From: an uncultured Aquimarina sp. | GTDB taxonomy: Bacteria > Bacteroidota > Bacteroidia > Flavobacteriales > Flavobacteriaceae | Length of the DNA stretch: 64,000 nucleotides | NCBI GenBank assembly: GCA_947495425.1 | Contig: CANLYR010000006.1 | Location: 97,324-161,323 of the forward strand | Direction of reading: 5' to 3' | In this document: one piece after another, positions 19,432-27,910 of the stretch | Layout of the letters: each line of letters opens with the position of its first letter | Position numbering within the stretch: the stretch's first letter is position 1 | Made by a program: the position numbers and the translations under genes | The notes under the pieces: model-generated | What the model was told of the DNA's origin: nothing | The model's database searches: none | Seen by the model: only the letters and a program-made list of their open reading frames with translations

Positions 19432-20763
19432 ATGAAAATGACACAATTTTTTAGAACAGCCTTTATAGCACTTTTTGTAGTTGCTATTTATTCTTGTAGT
19501 GATGATGATGATACTACGTTTACTCCCTCAGACTCAGAAACAATAGCGGCGTTTGTTGCTGCTAACCCGGATTACAGTTCTTTACTAGCAGCTTTAGAGA
19601 GAGCAGATTTAGTAACAACACTATCTGGTCAGGGTAGCTTTACAGTATTTGCTCCAAATAATGCAGCTTTTGCAGAATTTTTAGATGGTGATGCATTGAC
19701 TGATGTTCCTGTAGATGTTTTAAGAACAATACTACTTAATCACGTTTTGAGTACAGAAGTTACTTCAGACCAAATTAATAAAATATATACTCCAAATCTA
19801 GCTAATTTCAGTTTGCTTGCAGAAAAGTCAGGAGACAACGTAACTATTAATGGAGAGGTATCTGTTACTACTGCCGATATTGATCGATCTAACGGAATTA
19901 TTCATGCAGTAGACAAAGTAATTGATACGCCTACGCTACTTACTTTTGTTGCAGCAGACTCAGAGTTATCTTCTCTAGCAGGTGTAGCTACAGATGCAGT
20001 AGTAGCTTCACTAAATGGTGATACAGAACTAACGTTACTTGCGCCAAATAATGCAGCTTTTACAGCATTAGGCGACGTATCTGGGTTATCTGAAGCTCAA
20101 TTACAAAATATATTACTAAACCATGTAATTGCAGGGACTAATCTTTCTGGTGATTTATCTACCGGATATGGTAATACGTTAGCAAATTATGGAGATCCTG
20201 CTGATGAAATTAATTTGAGTATTTATATCAATACAATGGATGGTGTTTCTTTTAATGGGGTGTCAAGTGTTGTAACACCAGATATCGTAACTAGAAATGG
20301 CGTAATTCATATTGTGGATGCAGTGATTACATTACCAGACGTAACAACATTTGCTATCGCGGATGCAGCTAATTTTTCAACTTTAGCAACTGCACTTACA
20401 GATGCTGGTTTGGTTGCAGCATTACAAGTAGAAAACGGAACAGGAACACCAGAAGCACCATTTACAGTATTTGCTCCTGTAAATGCGGCATTTACTGCTA
20501 TTGAGCCTTTACCAACAGGTCAGGCATTGTCTGATGTATTAACATACCATGTGATAGCGATGAACAATGTTAGATCTACAGATTTAGCTAATGTAGCAGG
20601 ATCTGTAGCTACAGTAAATGGGGAAAGTGTTACCATCTCTGCTGATCCAGCATCGGTTACTGGTAATGGTAACTCTTCGGCAAGCGAGATTACTGTAGTT
20701 GATGTACAAGCATCAAATGGGATTATCCATGCAATTAACCAAGTATTATTACCTACACCTTAA
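19432..20763 (+). CDS. Fasciclin-repeat lipoprotein (three FAS1 domains)
   Basis: A cell-envelope lipoprotein: signal peptide ending VVAIYSC, then an acidic linker (SDDDDTTF) and three FAS1 adhesion-type domains. Each carries the hallmark FTVFAPNNAAF or a variant (TLLAPNNAAF in domain 2, FTVFAPVNAAF in domain 3), then LLNHV or TYHV, and ends with NGIIHAVDKVI, NGVIHIVDAVI or NGIIHAINQVL. The chosen start at 19432 gives a normal signal peptide; an in-frame ATG at 19357 would add 25 residues that do not look like one. FAS1 proteins mediate adhesion in many organisms. The role here is inferred to be surface attachment or matrix binding. It pairs with the next gene. Confidence 0.92.
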   Translation: MKMTQFFRTAFIALFVVAIYSCSDDDDTTFTPSDSETIAAFVAANPDYSSLLAALERADLVTTLSGQGSFTVFAPNNAAFAEFLDGDALTDVPVDVLRTILLNHVLSTEVTSDQINKIYTPNLANFSLLAEKSGDNVTINGEVSVTTADIDRSNGIIHAVDKVIDTPTLLTFVAADSELSSLAGVATDAVVASLNGDTELTLLAPNNAAFTALGDVSGLSEAQLQNILLNHVIAGTNLSGDLSTGYGNTLANYGDPADEINLSIYINTMDGVSFNGVSSVVTPDIVTRNGVIHIVDAVITLPDVTTFAIADAANFSTLATALTDAGLVAALQVENGTGTPEAPFTVFAPVNAAFTAIEPLPTGQALSDVLTYHVIAMNNVRSTDLANVAGSVATVNGESVTISADPASVTGNGNSSASEITVVDVQASNGIIHAINQVLLPTP

Positions 20764-20771
20764 TATGATGA

Positions 20772-20820
20772 AAAATCTCAGGCTGCCATACGTATTGAAT
20801 TCATCGGCAGCCTAGATTTT
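20772..20820 (+). terminator. Hairpin between the two fasciclin genes
   Basis: AAAATCT plus AGGCTGCC (20772-20787) pair with GGCAGCCT plus AGATTTT (20806-20820), a 15-bp stem with one bulged C. Only TTTT follows, so it may be a leaky terminator or a stabilising stem between two co-transcribed genes. Confidence 0.6.
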
Positions 20821-20862
20821 ACCACACATAAATCTTAATACTAATTTTTAAACGTAACAACA

Positions 20863-22662
20863 ATGAAAACGCTAATCAAAAGATTAACGGTACTCTCTAT
20901 GTGCCTAATTTTAACAAACTTGTTTGTAGCTTGCCAAAGCGACGACACCAATGAAGCTCAACCAGAAGCAGAGCTTATCGAATTTGAAGAGTCTAAGATC
21001 ATCAGTTTTGATGCTATCGAAGAAATGACTCAGAATATAATTGAAGGGGAATTGGCTGTAGAAGAAGATGAATCGGCTACTGTCGAAAATAAAGTATTTG
21101 GCTTCAATACAAGTCGTGAAAGAAGAGTATATGATTTTTCTGCAGAAGTTAGGCTTGGTGCAGGAGCAGGTACTCAGCTAGAAGGTAAATTGCGACTAAA
21201 TTTCACACTTTATCATTCCAGTTTCACAATATTTAGAGGAAACCTTGTATTACCTGATGGTACAAGAGCTCCAGCCAGAGGTGCAATCGTGAGTGATGGA
21301 GTCATCTACGTAATCATTAAATTATCAAATGATAGTTTTGTTTTTGGGATAGGAAGAGCCAATGACACAGGTGATTTAGTAGGGAATTTTAGACTTTTTT
21401 CTCCTGAAGGTATTGGGCGAGGGGAATGGAATGCAGAATTGGTTAAAACTATTTTCCCAAATAAAACAATAGTAGAATTAATCGTAGAAGATGGTAGATT
21501 TACATCTCTTGTTGGCGCATTGCAAGCAACTGATCTTGTAGATGCATTATCTGGGAATGGTCCGTTTACAGTATTTGCACCAACTGATGCTGCGTTTGCT
21601 GCATTAGATGAAATCCCACCTCTGGATGTGTTAAAAGAAATATTACTCTACCATGTTGCTAGTGGACGATTAAATACTCCAAGATTATTAAGAAAAGAAA
21701 TGATTCTTACGCTACAAGGCGAAGATGTTAAAGTAAGTCTTAATAGTGACAATGAAATCGTGATCAACGACACAGTAAAATTACTATCTGCAAATATTGG
21801 AGGTTCTAATGGAGTTATTCAGGTAATTGATGCAGTATTAATCCCACCAACGGTTCAGCCTTTACAAAGTATTGTTGAAATAGCGGTAAATACACCAGAA
21901 CTATCTACTCTTGTTGGAGCATTACAGGCAGCAGATTTGGTTGATGCACTTAGCGGCGACGGGCCTTTTACGGTTTTTGCTCCAACCAATGCAGCTTTTG
22001 ATGCTTTGGATGCAATCCCAAGCGGAGATGCGCTAAAAGAAGTATTACTATATCACGTAGCTGCTGGTAAATTTTCTGCAGCAGATCTTTTAGAAAAACA
22101 AACAGTAACCACACTACAAGGTGATGAGGTAACAATTGAAGCTGATGCTGATGGCAACGTTTTCCTGAACGGAAATATAAAAGTTGCAATTGCAGATATT
22201 GAAGCGTCTAATGGTATTGTACATGTAATTAGTGGTGTACTATTACCTCCGGCAGGTTTACAAAGTATTGTAGAAATAGCGGTAAATACTCCAGAACTAT
22301 CTACTCTTGTTGGTGCATTAGTGGCAGCAGACTTAGTTGATGCACTTAGCGGCGACGGACCATTCACGGTTTTTGCTCCAACTAATGCTGCCTTTGATGC
22401 TCTAGATGCCATCCCAAGTGGAGATGCGCTAAAAGAAGTATTATTGTACCACGTGGCTGCGGGTAAATTTACAGCAGAAGATTTAATCCAGGGACGTACA
22501 GTTACTACGCTACAAGGTGATGAAGTAATTATACAAATGAATAGTAATGGAACTGTATTTCTTAATGGATCTATTAAAGTTGAATTAGCCAATATCGAAG
22601 CTTCTAACGGTATTGTACATGTTATAAACGGAGTTTTGATACCACCATCATTACTACATTAA
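20863..22662 (+). CDS. Fasciclin-repeat lipoprotein (unknown N-terminal domain plus three FAS1 domains)
   Basis: A 599-residue lipoprotein: signal peptide with lipobox LFVAC, then an acidic stretch. A beta-rich domain of unknown family covers about residues 75-200 (ETL-like strands such as RRVYDFSAEVRLGAGAG). Three FAS1 domains follow (about 203-330, 333-464, 466-597), each with GPFTVFAPT.AAF and YHVA.G. FAS1 domains 2 and 3 are nearly identical and arose by a recent 396-bp in-frame duplication. The gene follows another FAS1 lipoprotein by 99 bp and is closed by a strong terminator. A surface adhesion role is inferred from the fold; nothing shows a specific ligand. Confidence 0.92.
   Translation: MKTLIKRLTVLSMCLILTNLFVACQSDDTNEAQPEAELIEFEESKIISFDAIEEMTQNIIEGELAVEEDESATVENKVFGFNTSRERRVYDFSAEVRLGAGAGTQLEGKLRLNFTLYHSSFTIFRGNLVLPDGTRAPARGAIVSDGVIYVIIKLSNDSFVFGIGRANDTGDLVGNFRLFSPEGIGRGEWNAELVKTIFPNKTIVELIVEDGRFTSLVGALQATDLVDALSGNGPFTVFAPTDAAFAALDEIPPLDVLKEILLYHVASGRLNTPRLLRKEMILTLQGEDVKVSLNSDNEIVINDTVKLLSANIGGSNGVIQVIDAVLIPPTVQPLQSIVEIAVNTPELSTLVGALQAADLVDALSGDGPFTVFAPTNAAFDALDAIPSGDALKEVLLYHVAAGKFSAADLLEKQTVTTLQGDEVTIEADADGNVFLNGNIKVAIADIEASNGIVHVISGVLLPPAGLQSIVEIAVNTPELSTLVGALVAADLVDALSGDGPFTVFAPTNAAFDALDAIPSGDALKEVLLYHVAAGKFTAEDLIQGRTVTTLQGDEVIIQMNSNGTVFLNGSIKVELANIEASNGIVHVINGVLIPPSLLH
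21865..22656 (+). repeat. 396-bp tandem duplication encoding FAS1 domains 2 and 3
   Basis: The segment starting CAAAGTATTGTTGAAATAGC at 21865 recurs in frame at 22261 with mostly third-position changes. The period is 396 bases, or 132 codons, exactly one FAS1 domain. Confidence 0.85.
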
Positions 22663-22691
22663 ACAAAATACATAGTTAGAATTCATTTATG

Positions 22692-22738
22692 ACGATCAAA
22701 AGGTATTGAATATTCAATACCTTTTTGATCGTTTTTTT
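22692..22738 (+). terminator. Intrinsic terminator after the fasciclin genes
   Basis: A 19-bp stem (22692-22710 with 22713-22732, one bulged base) with a tiny loop is followed by seven T. Confidence 0.93.
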
Positions 22739-22831
22739 GTTATTACTAATGATTGAGAACATGTAAAACACTATTATTTTTTAGAATAACTTCAAATCTC
22801 TAACATCTCGATTAATTCTATAATTCCATCC

Positions 22832-22862
22832 TTTATTTATACACTTCAAATTCTTAAATTTG
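22832..22862 (+). promoter_or_regulatory. Promoter for ffh
   Basis: TAAATTTG at 22855-22862 is a perfect -7 box. TTTA at 22832-22835 serves as a one-mismatch -33 element with a 19-base spacer. The leader would be about 40 bases. Confidence 0.6.
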
Positions 22863-22910
22863 CATTTCTCTATCGAAATGAGGTAGGGTTCTCATAATAG
22901 AAGAAAATAT

Positions 22911-24239
22911 ATGTTTGATAATTTAAGTGATAAGTTAGATAAAGCCTTACATATTTTAAAGGGGCATGGTCAGATTACCGAAATAAATGTTGCTGAAACC
23001 CTAAAAGAGGTTCGTAGAGCTTTAGTAGATGCCGATGTCAACTACAAAATAGCAAAAGAATTTACTGCCAGAGTAAAAGAGAAAGCATTAGGACAGAATG
23101 TGTTAAAAAGCCTTAAGCCAGGGCAGTTAATGGTGAAGCTTGTTAAAGACGAGCTTACAGAATTGATGGGTGGCGAAGTAGCTGGGGTTAACTTATCCAA
23201 AACGCCTTCGGTTATTTTAATGTCTGGTTTGCAAGGATCTGGTAAAACTACATTTTCAGGAAAACTTGCTAATTTTCTTCAAAGTAAAAAAACAAAGAAA
23301 CCGTTACTAGTTGCATGTGATGTATATAGACCTGCGGCAATTGATCAATTGCATGTAGTTGGTGAGCAAATTAATGTTGAAGTTTTTAGTGATCGCGATA
23401 ATAATGATCCTGTGGCTATTGCAAAAGCTGGTCTCGCATATGCAAAAGCTAACGGATTTAACGTAGTTGTTATAGATACAGCAGGTCGTTTGGCAGTGGA
23501 TGAAGTGATGATGACAGAGATTGCCAATATTCATAAAGCCGTTACACCTGATGAAACGTTGTTTGTAGTAGATGCCATGACTGGTCAGGATGCAGTAAAT
23601 ACAGCAAAAGCATTCAACGATGTGCTTAATTTTGACGGAGTTATTCTTACAAAATTAGATGGTGATACTAGAGGTGGAGCTGCGATATCGATCAAATCTG
23701 TTGTGAATAAGCCTATTAAATTTATAGGTACTGGGGAGAAAATGGAAGCCATTGATGTCTTTTATCCTTCTCGTATGGCAGATCGTATTTTGGGAATGGG
23801 TGATGTTGTATCCCTTGTAGAAAGAGCTCAGGAACAATTTGATGAAGAAGAAGCTAGAAAGCTTCAAAAGAAGATTGCTAAAAATCAGTTTGGATTTGAT
23901 GATTTTTTAAATCAAATTCAGCAGATTAAGAAAATGGGTAATATGAAAGACCTTGTCGGTATGATTCCCGGAGCAGGTAAAATGATGAAGAATATGGATA
24001 TAGATGATGATGCCTTTAAGCATATAGAAGCTATTATTCATTCTATGACTCAGGAAGAAAGAACAAAACCACAAATTATAAATGCTAGTAGAAAAAAACG
24101 AATAGGTGCTGGTTCTGGAACATCCATCCAGCAAGTAAACCAATTGCTAAAACAATTTGATCAGATGAGTAAAATGATGAAAATGATGCAAGGTGGTGGT
24201 GGCAAAAAGATGATGCAAATGATGGGTAAAATGCGATAA
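22911..24239 (+). CDS. ffh: Signal recognition particle protein Ffh (SRP54)
   Basis: GTPase of the signal recognition particle that binds signal sequences and 4.5S RNA and delivers ribosomes to FtsY. The N domain covers about residues 1-90. The G domain has GLQGSGKTT at 105-113, the DVYRPAAIDQL motif, DTAGRL and TKLDGDTRGGA. The C-terminal methionine-rich M domain spans about 300-442 and ends in KMMKMMQGGGGKKMMQMMG. The length (442 residues) is normal. folD follows after 45 bases on the same strand, so the two are likely co-transcribed. Confidence 0.98.
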   Translation: MFDNLSDKLDKALHILKGHGQITEINVAETLKEVRRALVDADVNYKIAKEFTARVKEKALGQNVLKSLKPGQLMVKLVKDELTELMGGEVAGVNLSKTPSVILMSGLQGSGKTTFSGKLANFLQSKKTKKPLLVACDVYRPAAIDQLHVVGEQINVEVFSDRDNNDPVAIAKAGLAYAKANGFNVVVIDTAGRLAVDEVMMTEIANIHKAVTPDETLFVVDAMTGQDAVNTAKAFNDVLNFDGVILTKLDGDTRGGAAISIKSVVNKPIKFIGTGEKMEAIDVFYPSRMADRILGMGDVVSLVERAQEQFDEEEARKLQKKIAKNQFGFDDFLNQIQQIKKMGNMKDLVGMIPGAGKMMKNMDIDDDAFKHIEAIIHSMTQEERTKPQIINASRKKRIGAGSGTSIQQVNQLLKQFDQMSKMMKMMQGGGGKKMMQMMGKMR

Positions 24240-24284
24240 TAATAAATCATAATTGAAATTTTTGTTTAAGGTATAATTAGGGGA

Positions 24285-25169
24285 ATGGAAATATTAGACG
24301 GAAAAAAAGTAAGTAACGATATTAAGGATGAAATAGCTGCCGAAGTTCATAAAATGAAAGAACGCGGAGAGAAAGTACCACACTTGGCTGCTGTATTAGT
24401 AGGTAATGATGGGGCTAGCTTAACTTATGTTGGCAGTAAAGTAAGGGCATGTGAGCGTATAGGTTTTGAATCTACATTGGTTAAGATGCCAAGTACAACG
24501 AGTGAAGTTGAATTGTTGGCAAAAATAAAAGAACTCAATGAAAATGATGATATAGATGGTTTTATCGTGCAGTTGCCATTGCCTCCTCAGATCGACACAC
24601 AAAAAGTATTATTAGCAGTAGATCCTGATAAGGATGTAGATGGTTTTCATCCTATGAATTTTGGTAAAATGGCATTAGATATGTCTACATTTATTCCTGC
24701 TACCCCTTTTGGTATTTTAGAATTATTAGAGCGATATAGTGTAGATACTAAAGGAAAACATACAGTAGTCATAGGTAGGAGTCATATTGTTGGTCGGCCT
24801 ATGAGTATTTTAATGGGGCGCAAAGGATGGCCAGGTAACTCTACCGTTACCCTAACCCATAGTCATACAAAAAATATTACTCAGATTATTTCGCAGGCAG
24901 ATATTGTTATCTCCGCATTAGGAGTACCTAATTTTTTAAAGGCAGAGATGGTCAAAGATGACGCTGTTGTTATTGATGTAGGCATTACAAGAATGGCTGA
25001 TGATTCTTTGCCAAAAGGGTATAAGATTGTTGGTGATGTAGATTTTGAAAATGTAAGTAAAAAAGCTTCATTCATTACCCCTGTCCCTGGAGGAGTAGGT
25101 CCAATGACAATTGCAATGTTACTTAAGAATACTTTATTAGCTAGAGAAAGACATCGCAATAGTATATAA
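24285..25169 (+). CDS. folD: Methylenetetrahydrofolate dehydrogenase / cyclohydrolase
   Basis: Bifunctional one-carbon enzyme that converts 5,10-methylene-THF through methenyl-THF to 10-formyl-THF with NADP. The catalytic Lys52 is in TYVGSK. Further family motifs are GFIVQLPLPPQI, DPDKDVDGFHP, the cofactor loop GRSHIVGRPM and the C-terminal TPVPGGVGPMTIAML. Length (294 residues) is normal. It is 45 bases behind ffh and ends before a long hairpin terminator. It is also close to other folate genes in the broader window (folP at 34.4 kb), but not in one operon. Confidence 0.97.
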   Translation: MEILDGKKVSNDIKDEIAAEVHKMKERGEKVPHLAAVLVGNDGASLTYVGSKVRACERIGFESTLVKMPSTTSEVELLAKIKELNENDDIDGFIVQLPLPPQIDTQKVLLAVDPDKDVDGFHPMNFGKMALDMSTFIPATPFGILELLERYSVDTKGKHTVVIGRSHIVGRPMSILMGRKGWPGNSTVTLTHSHTKNITQIISQADIVISALGVPNFLKAEMVKDDAVVIDVGITRMADDSLPKGYKIVGDVDFENVSKKASFITPVPGGVGPMTIAMLLKNTLLARERHRNSI

Positions 25170-25196
25170 AATAGCTTTTGCAATTGCCATGTTAAA

Positions 25197-25237
25197 AAAC
25201 AAGCCTTAAGATATCAAGTATCTTAAGGCTTGTTTTT
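25197..25237 (+). terminator. Intrinsic terminator after folD
   Basis: A 17-bp perfect stem (25197-25213 with 25219-25235) around TCAAG continues into T-rich sequence. Flanking A and T runs mean it may act on both strands. Confidence 0.93.
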
Positions 25238-25284
25238 GTATTCATACAAAAAGTTTTCAAGTAATTAGTTTCAACTTTTGTATG

Positions 25285-25323
25285 TATAAAACCTAAAATG
25301 CTAGGAATTAGATCCTAGCATTT
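25285..25323 (-). terminator. Intrinsic terminator of the SH3/Ala-rich gene
   Basis: AAATGCTAGGA (25296-25306) pairs perfectly with TCCTAGCATTT (25313-25323). Read on the minus strand, the stem is followed by TTAGGTTTTA, serving the gene that ends at 25368. Confidence 0.75.
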
Positions 25324-25367
25324 GAGCTACATTTATATTTTGGTGATTATAACTGTAAAAATTTATA

Positions 25368-26507
25368 TTACTTATTAAAAGCTTCAGCAGAAATATCATC
25401 ATCGCCACCAGTACTGTATCCACCGCTGCTAGGTAAAAGATCAAGTGCTAAGTTATAAGATGGTACGTTAATTCCTTTAGAGGTTTTAACGGTGTTAAAA
25501 TCTAAAATTTGATTATCATTTTGCTCATATAATGCATTCTTAGTAAATGTTCCGAATTTCTTACCGTTCACAATAGTTTCTCTCCAATCCTTACCATAAG
25601 CAATTTTCAAGTAGTATTCTCCTTCGGGTACATTTCTAATAAACTGAGTAGTGTTTGAGTTGATATACGTTACACGTACTAACTGATCTTCAGCTTTGGT
25701 TTTACCCATTTTATACATTTTAACAACAACTTCGGTGTTTTTACCTACTTTAATTTTTAGATAGTTATCTAACTTGTAATCAAACTTACCTTTAAAGTTA
25801 AATGATTTTGGTGTAGCACCTGATTTATATGTCTTTTTCTCCCAGCTAGAGTATTTATCTTCTCTCACGGCCGTTGATGCCGCAGCTTTGGGTGAACTGC
25901 TTCCATAAGAAGGAGTAGTAGATTCTATAGGAGTCGAAGCATAATTACTACCTTGTGCAGCTCTTCTGTTTGCTTCTTCTACAGCTCTTCTTGTTTCATC
26001 AGTTTCTTGTGCAGCTTTTCTAGCAGCTACATCTTTAGATCTTTTTGCAGCTTCTGCATCAGCAATTGCTTTAGCAGCACTAGCTTCTGCTTCTCTTTGT
26101 AAACGTTCTGCATCGGCTATAGCTTTTCTTGCTGCTTCTTCAGCTGCTCTTTTAGCCGCCTGTGCTTGAGCGATTGCTGCCGCCGCTGCTGCTTTTGCAG
26201 CTTCTCTTTTTGCTGCTGCTTCTGCCGCTGCTGCTTCTGCGTCAGCAATTCTGCTATCTGCAGTTAAAAGTTTCGTAGGAACAAAACCATTCATTTTCTT
26301 AAACTGGATTGCACTCCAGTCTCCATAACCAGAATTGATTACGTATACTTGTGTTCCTTGAGGAACTTCAGCTATAGTGTTAAAATTTAAACCAGGTCCA
26401 CTACGTACTTCTAATTTCTGTGCAGACATTAGATATTGCTCTGATTGAGCATGAGCAGTCGAAAAGGTAATCACCAAAAGCAGAATAAATGTAAAAATAG
26501 ACTTCAT
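25368..26507 (-). CDS. Secreted SH3-domain protein with Ala-rich coiled coil
   Basis: A signal peptide (cleavage after STAHA) is followed by a bacterial SH3 domain (about residues 22-78) with LEVRSGPGLNFNTIAEVP and WSAIQF. A roughly 120-residue Ala/Lys/Glu-rich helical segment follows, resembling a TolA-like periplasmic rod, then a Ser/Pro/Thr linker. The C-terminal beta domain (about 235-355) includes YLKIKVGKNTEVVVKMYKMG. SH3_3 domains often bind peptidoglycan, so a periplasmic structural or envelope-linked role is inferred. I start it at 26507 (MKSIFTFILLL), because the in-frame ATG at 26543 adds 12 residues before a perfect signal peptide. Confidence 0.82.
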   Translation of the reverse strand: MKSIFTFILLLVITFSTAHAQSEQYLMSAQKLEVRSGPGLNFNTIAEVPQGTQVYVINSGYGDWSAIQFKKMNGFVPTKLLTADSRIADAEAAAAEAAAKREAAKAAAAAAIAQAQAAKRAAEEAARKAIADAERLQREAEASAAKAIADAEAAKRSKDVAARKAAQETDETRRAVEEANRRAAQGSNYASTPIESTTPSYGSSSPKAAASTAVREDKYSSWEKKTYKSGATPKSFNFKGKFDYKLDNYLKIKVGKNTEVVVKMYKMGKTKAEDQLVRVTYINSNTTQFIRNVPEGEYYLKIAYGKDWRETIVNGKKFGTFTKNALYEQNDNQILDFNTVKTSKGINVPSYNLALDLLPSSGGYSTGGDDDISAEAFNK

Positions 26508-27072
26508 ATCTCTTGTTTTTAAGTAGATTGGGTTATAATTCAAATTTAATATTATTTTTATTAATTAAAATTTTTTTGACAAAATTTCTAATTTACCATC
26601 AAAAATTACTTTTCAAAAAGGATGCCAAAAACAAATTAACGTCAATTTCATCCTATATATTGCATCTTTACTTACACATAAAGAATCATACGATTTAAAA
26701 GTAAAATTTATCATTTAATAATTTGTTTTTCAGTAACTTACGTTAGATTTGTTTTAGTAAAACTTCAATATTTTCGACTAAAATACTGATAAAAAAACCA
26801 TTAAATCAGATTCAAAAGTAGTGTTTTAATATCAAAAACACAACATATCTCCGTTTTATTTATATAAAAATAGTAATTTTTTTTATTCAATTTGTGTTTT
26901 TCAACGATTTTTTGTGTAATTACACCCGATTTAATCTTTATTTTTAATGTCTTTTGTCGGTTTTACTTCACTCCAGTATTTTGTTGATAAAATGCTGTAT
27001 GTTCTTGTAACAAAGGATTAACGAATTTAACATTTCATTTAGAAATCTAATAATCTAGTTTTTGCAGTACTA
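26508..27072. other. AT-rich intergenic region between msrA and the SH3 gene
   Basis: It contains no convincing gene. At 26541-26548 the minus strand reads TAAATTTG, a perfect -7 box for the SH3 gene; the matching -33 position (26567-26570) reads TTTT. The rest is very AT-rich with runs of A and T, and I see no RNA gene or repeat. Confidence 0.5.
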
Positions 27073-27744
27073 TCAATGTGCTTTTCTAATGAGTTCGGGA
27101 AATTTGGCTTGAAACCTTTTTAATCTTGGTATTGATATGTTTTGTATGTATGGGTTGTTGGGATTTCTTTTTTCATAGTCTTGATGATAACCCTCAGCTT
27201 TCCAGAATTTTTGAAATGGTAATACCTCAGCAGCGATTCTTCTGTTGAGTTTTTTTCTTAACGCTTCTTTTTTTTCTTTGATTATTTTTTTTTGTTCATC
27301 GTTTTGATAAAAAATAATAGATCTGTACTGCGATCCTTGATCAGGTCCTTGTCCATTTATCTGAGTTGGATTTTGTGAGCCAAAATATACATCAACCAAT
27401 GTTTCAAATGAAACTATTTTGGGGTCATAAAGAATTTCTACCGCTTCAGCGTGTCCTGTTCGACCTGTATTGCTAGCTTCATATGTTGGGTTTTCTGTAT
27501 GCCCGCCGGAGTAACCCGAGATTGATTCTTGAACTCCCTGTACACTTTCATATATGGCTTCTACACACCAAAAACAACCGCTTGCAAAATAAGCTTTTTC
27601 TAATCCATTAACCGGATTTGTTTGTATGGGGGCTGGTACTTGATTCTGAGAAGATTCTGATTTGGTCTTTGCAGATTGACTATTACTTTGGCAACTTGAT
27701 AATAGGAGCGTAGCGGTTAATACTATATATAGGATATTTTTCAT
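27073..27744 (-). CDS. msrA: Peptide-methionine (S)-S-oxide reductase, lipoprotein form
   Basis: Repairs oxidised methionine (S-sulfoxide) in envelope proteins. The catalytic motif is GCFWC at residues 56-60, with Cys57 as nucleophile. Further motifs are GYSGGHTENPTYE, GHAEAVEI, DQGSQYRS and EGYHQDY. Unlike the cytosolic enzyme, it begins with a lipoprotein signal peptide (lipobox LLSSC, Cys18) and a 30-residue Ser/Gln-rich linker, so it is probably membrane-anchored in the periplasm. The length fits one MsrA domain and there is no fused MsrB domain. It stands alone between rho and the SH3 gene. Confidence 0.95.
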   Translation of the reverse strand: MKNILYIVLTATLLLSSCQSNSQSAKTKSESSQNQVPAPIQTNPVNGLEKAYFASGCFWCVEAIYESVQGVQESISGYSGGHTENPTYEASNTGRTGHAEAVEILYDPKIVSFETLVDVYFGSQNPTQINGQGPDQGSQYRSIIFYQNDEQKKIIKEKKEALRKKLNRRIAAEVLPFQKFWKAEGYHQDYEKRNPNNPYIQNISIPRLKRFQAKFPELIRKAH

Positions 27745-27858
27745 GATATTTTAAATTTTAGTAATTAGTCAACTTCTTTTAATAAACCTTTCAATAATTA
27801 ATGTTTTTGATAAAATAGGCTCGTTACATGTTTGGGTATTTTAAAGCCTATCAAAACT

Positions 27859-27893
27859 AAAAACGGCTACCAATTTTCTTGATAGCCGTTTTT
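27859..27893 (-). terminator. Intrinsic terminator after rho
   Basis: AAAAACGGCTA (27859-27869) pairs with TAGCCGTTTTT (27883-27893). On the minus strand it ends in a T-run, 17 bases after the rho stop codon. Confidence 0.85.
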
Positions 27894-27910
27894 AATATTA
27901 ATTTTCAATA

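Noticed and set aside
26513..26698. A 61-codon open frame in the AT-rich gap before the SH3 gene
   Set aside because: It overlaps the start and probable promoter of the SH3 gene, is rich in Leu/Ile/Lys as random AT-rich DNA would be, and has no motif.
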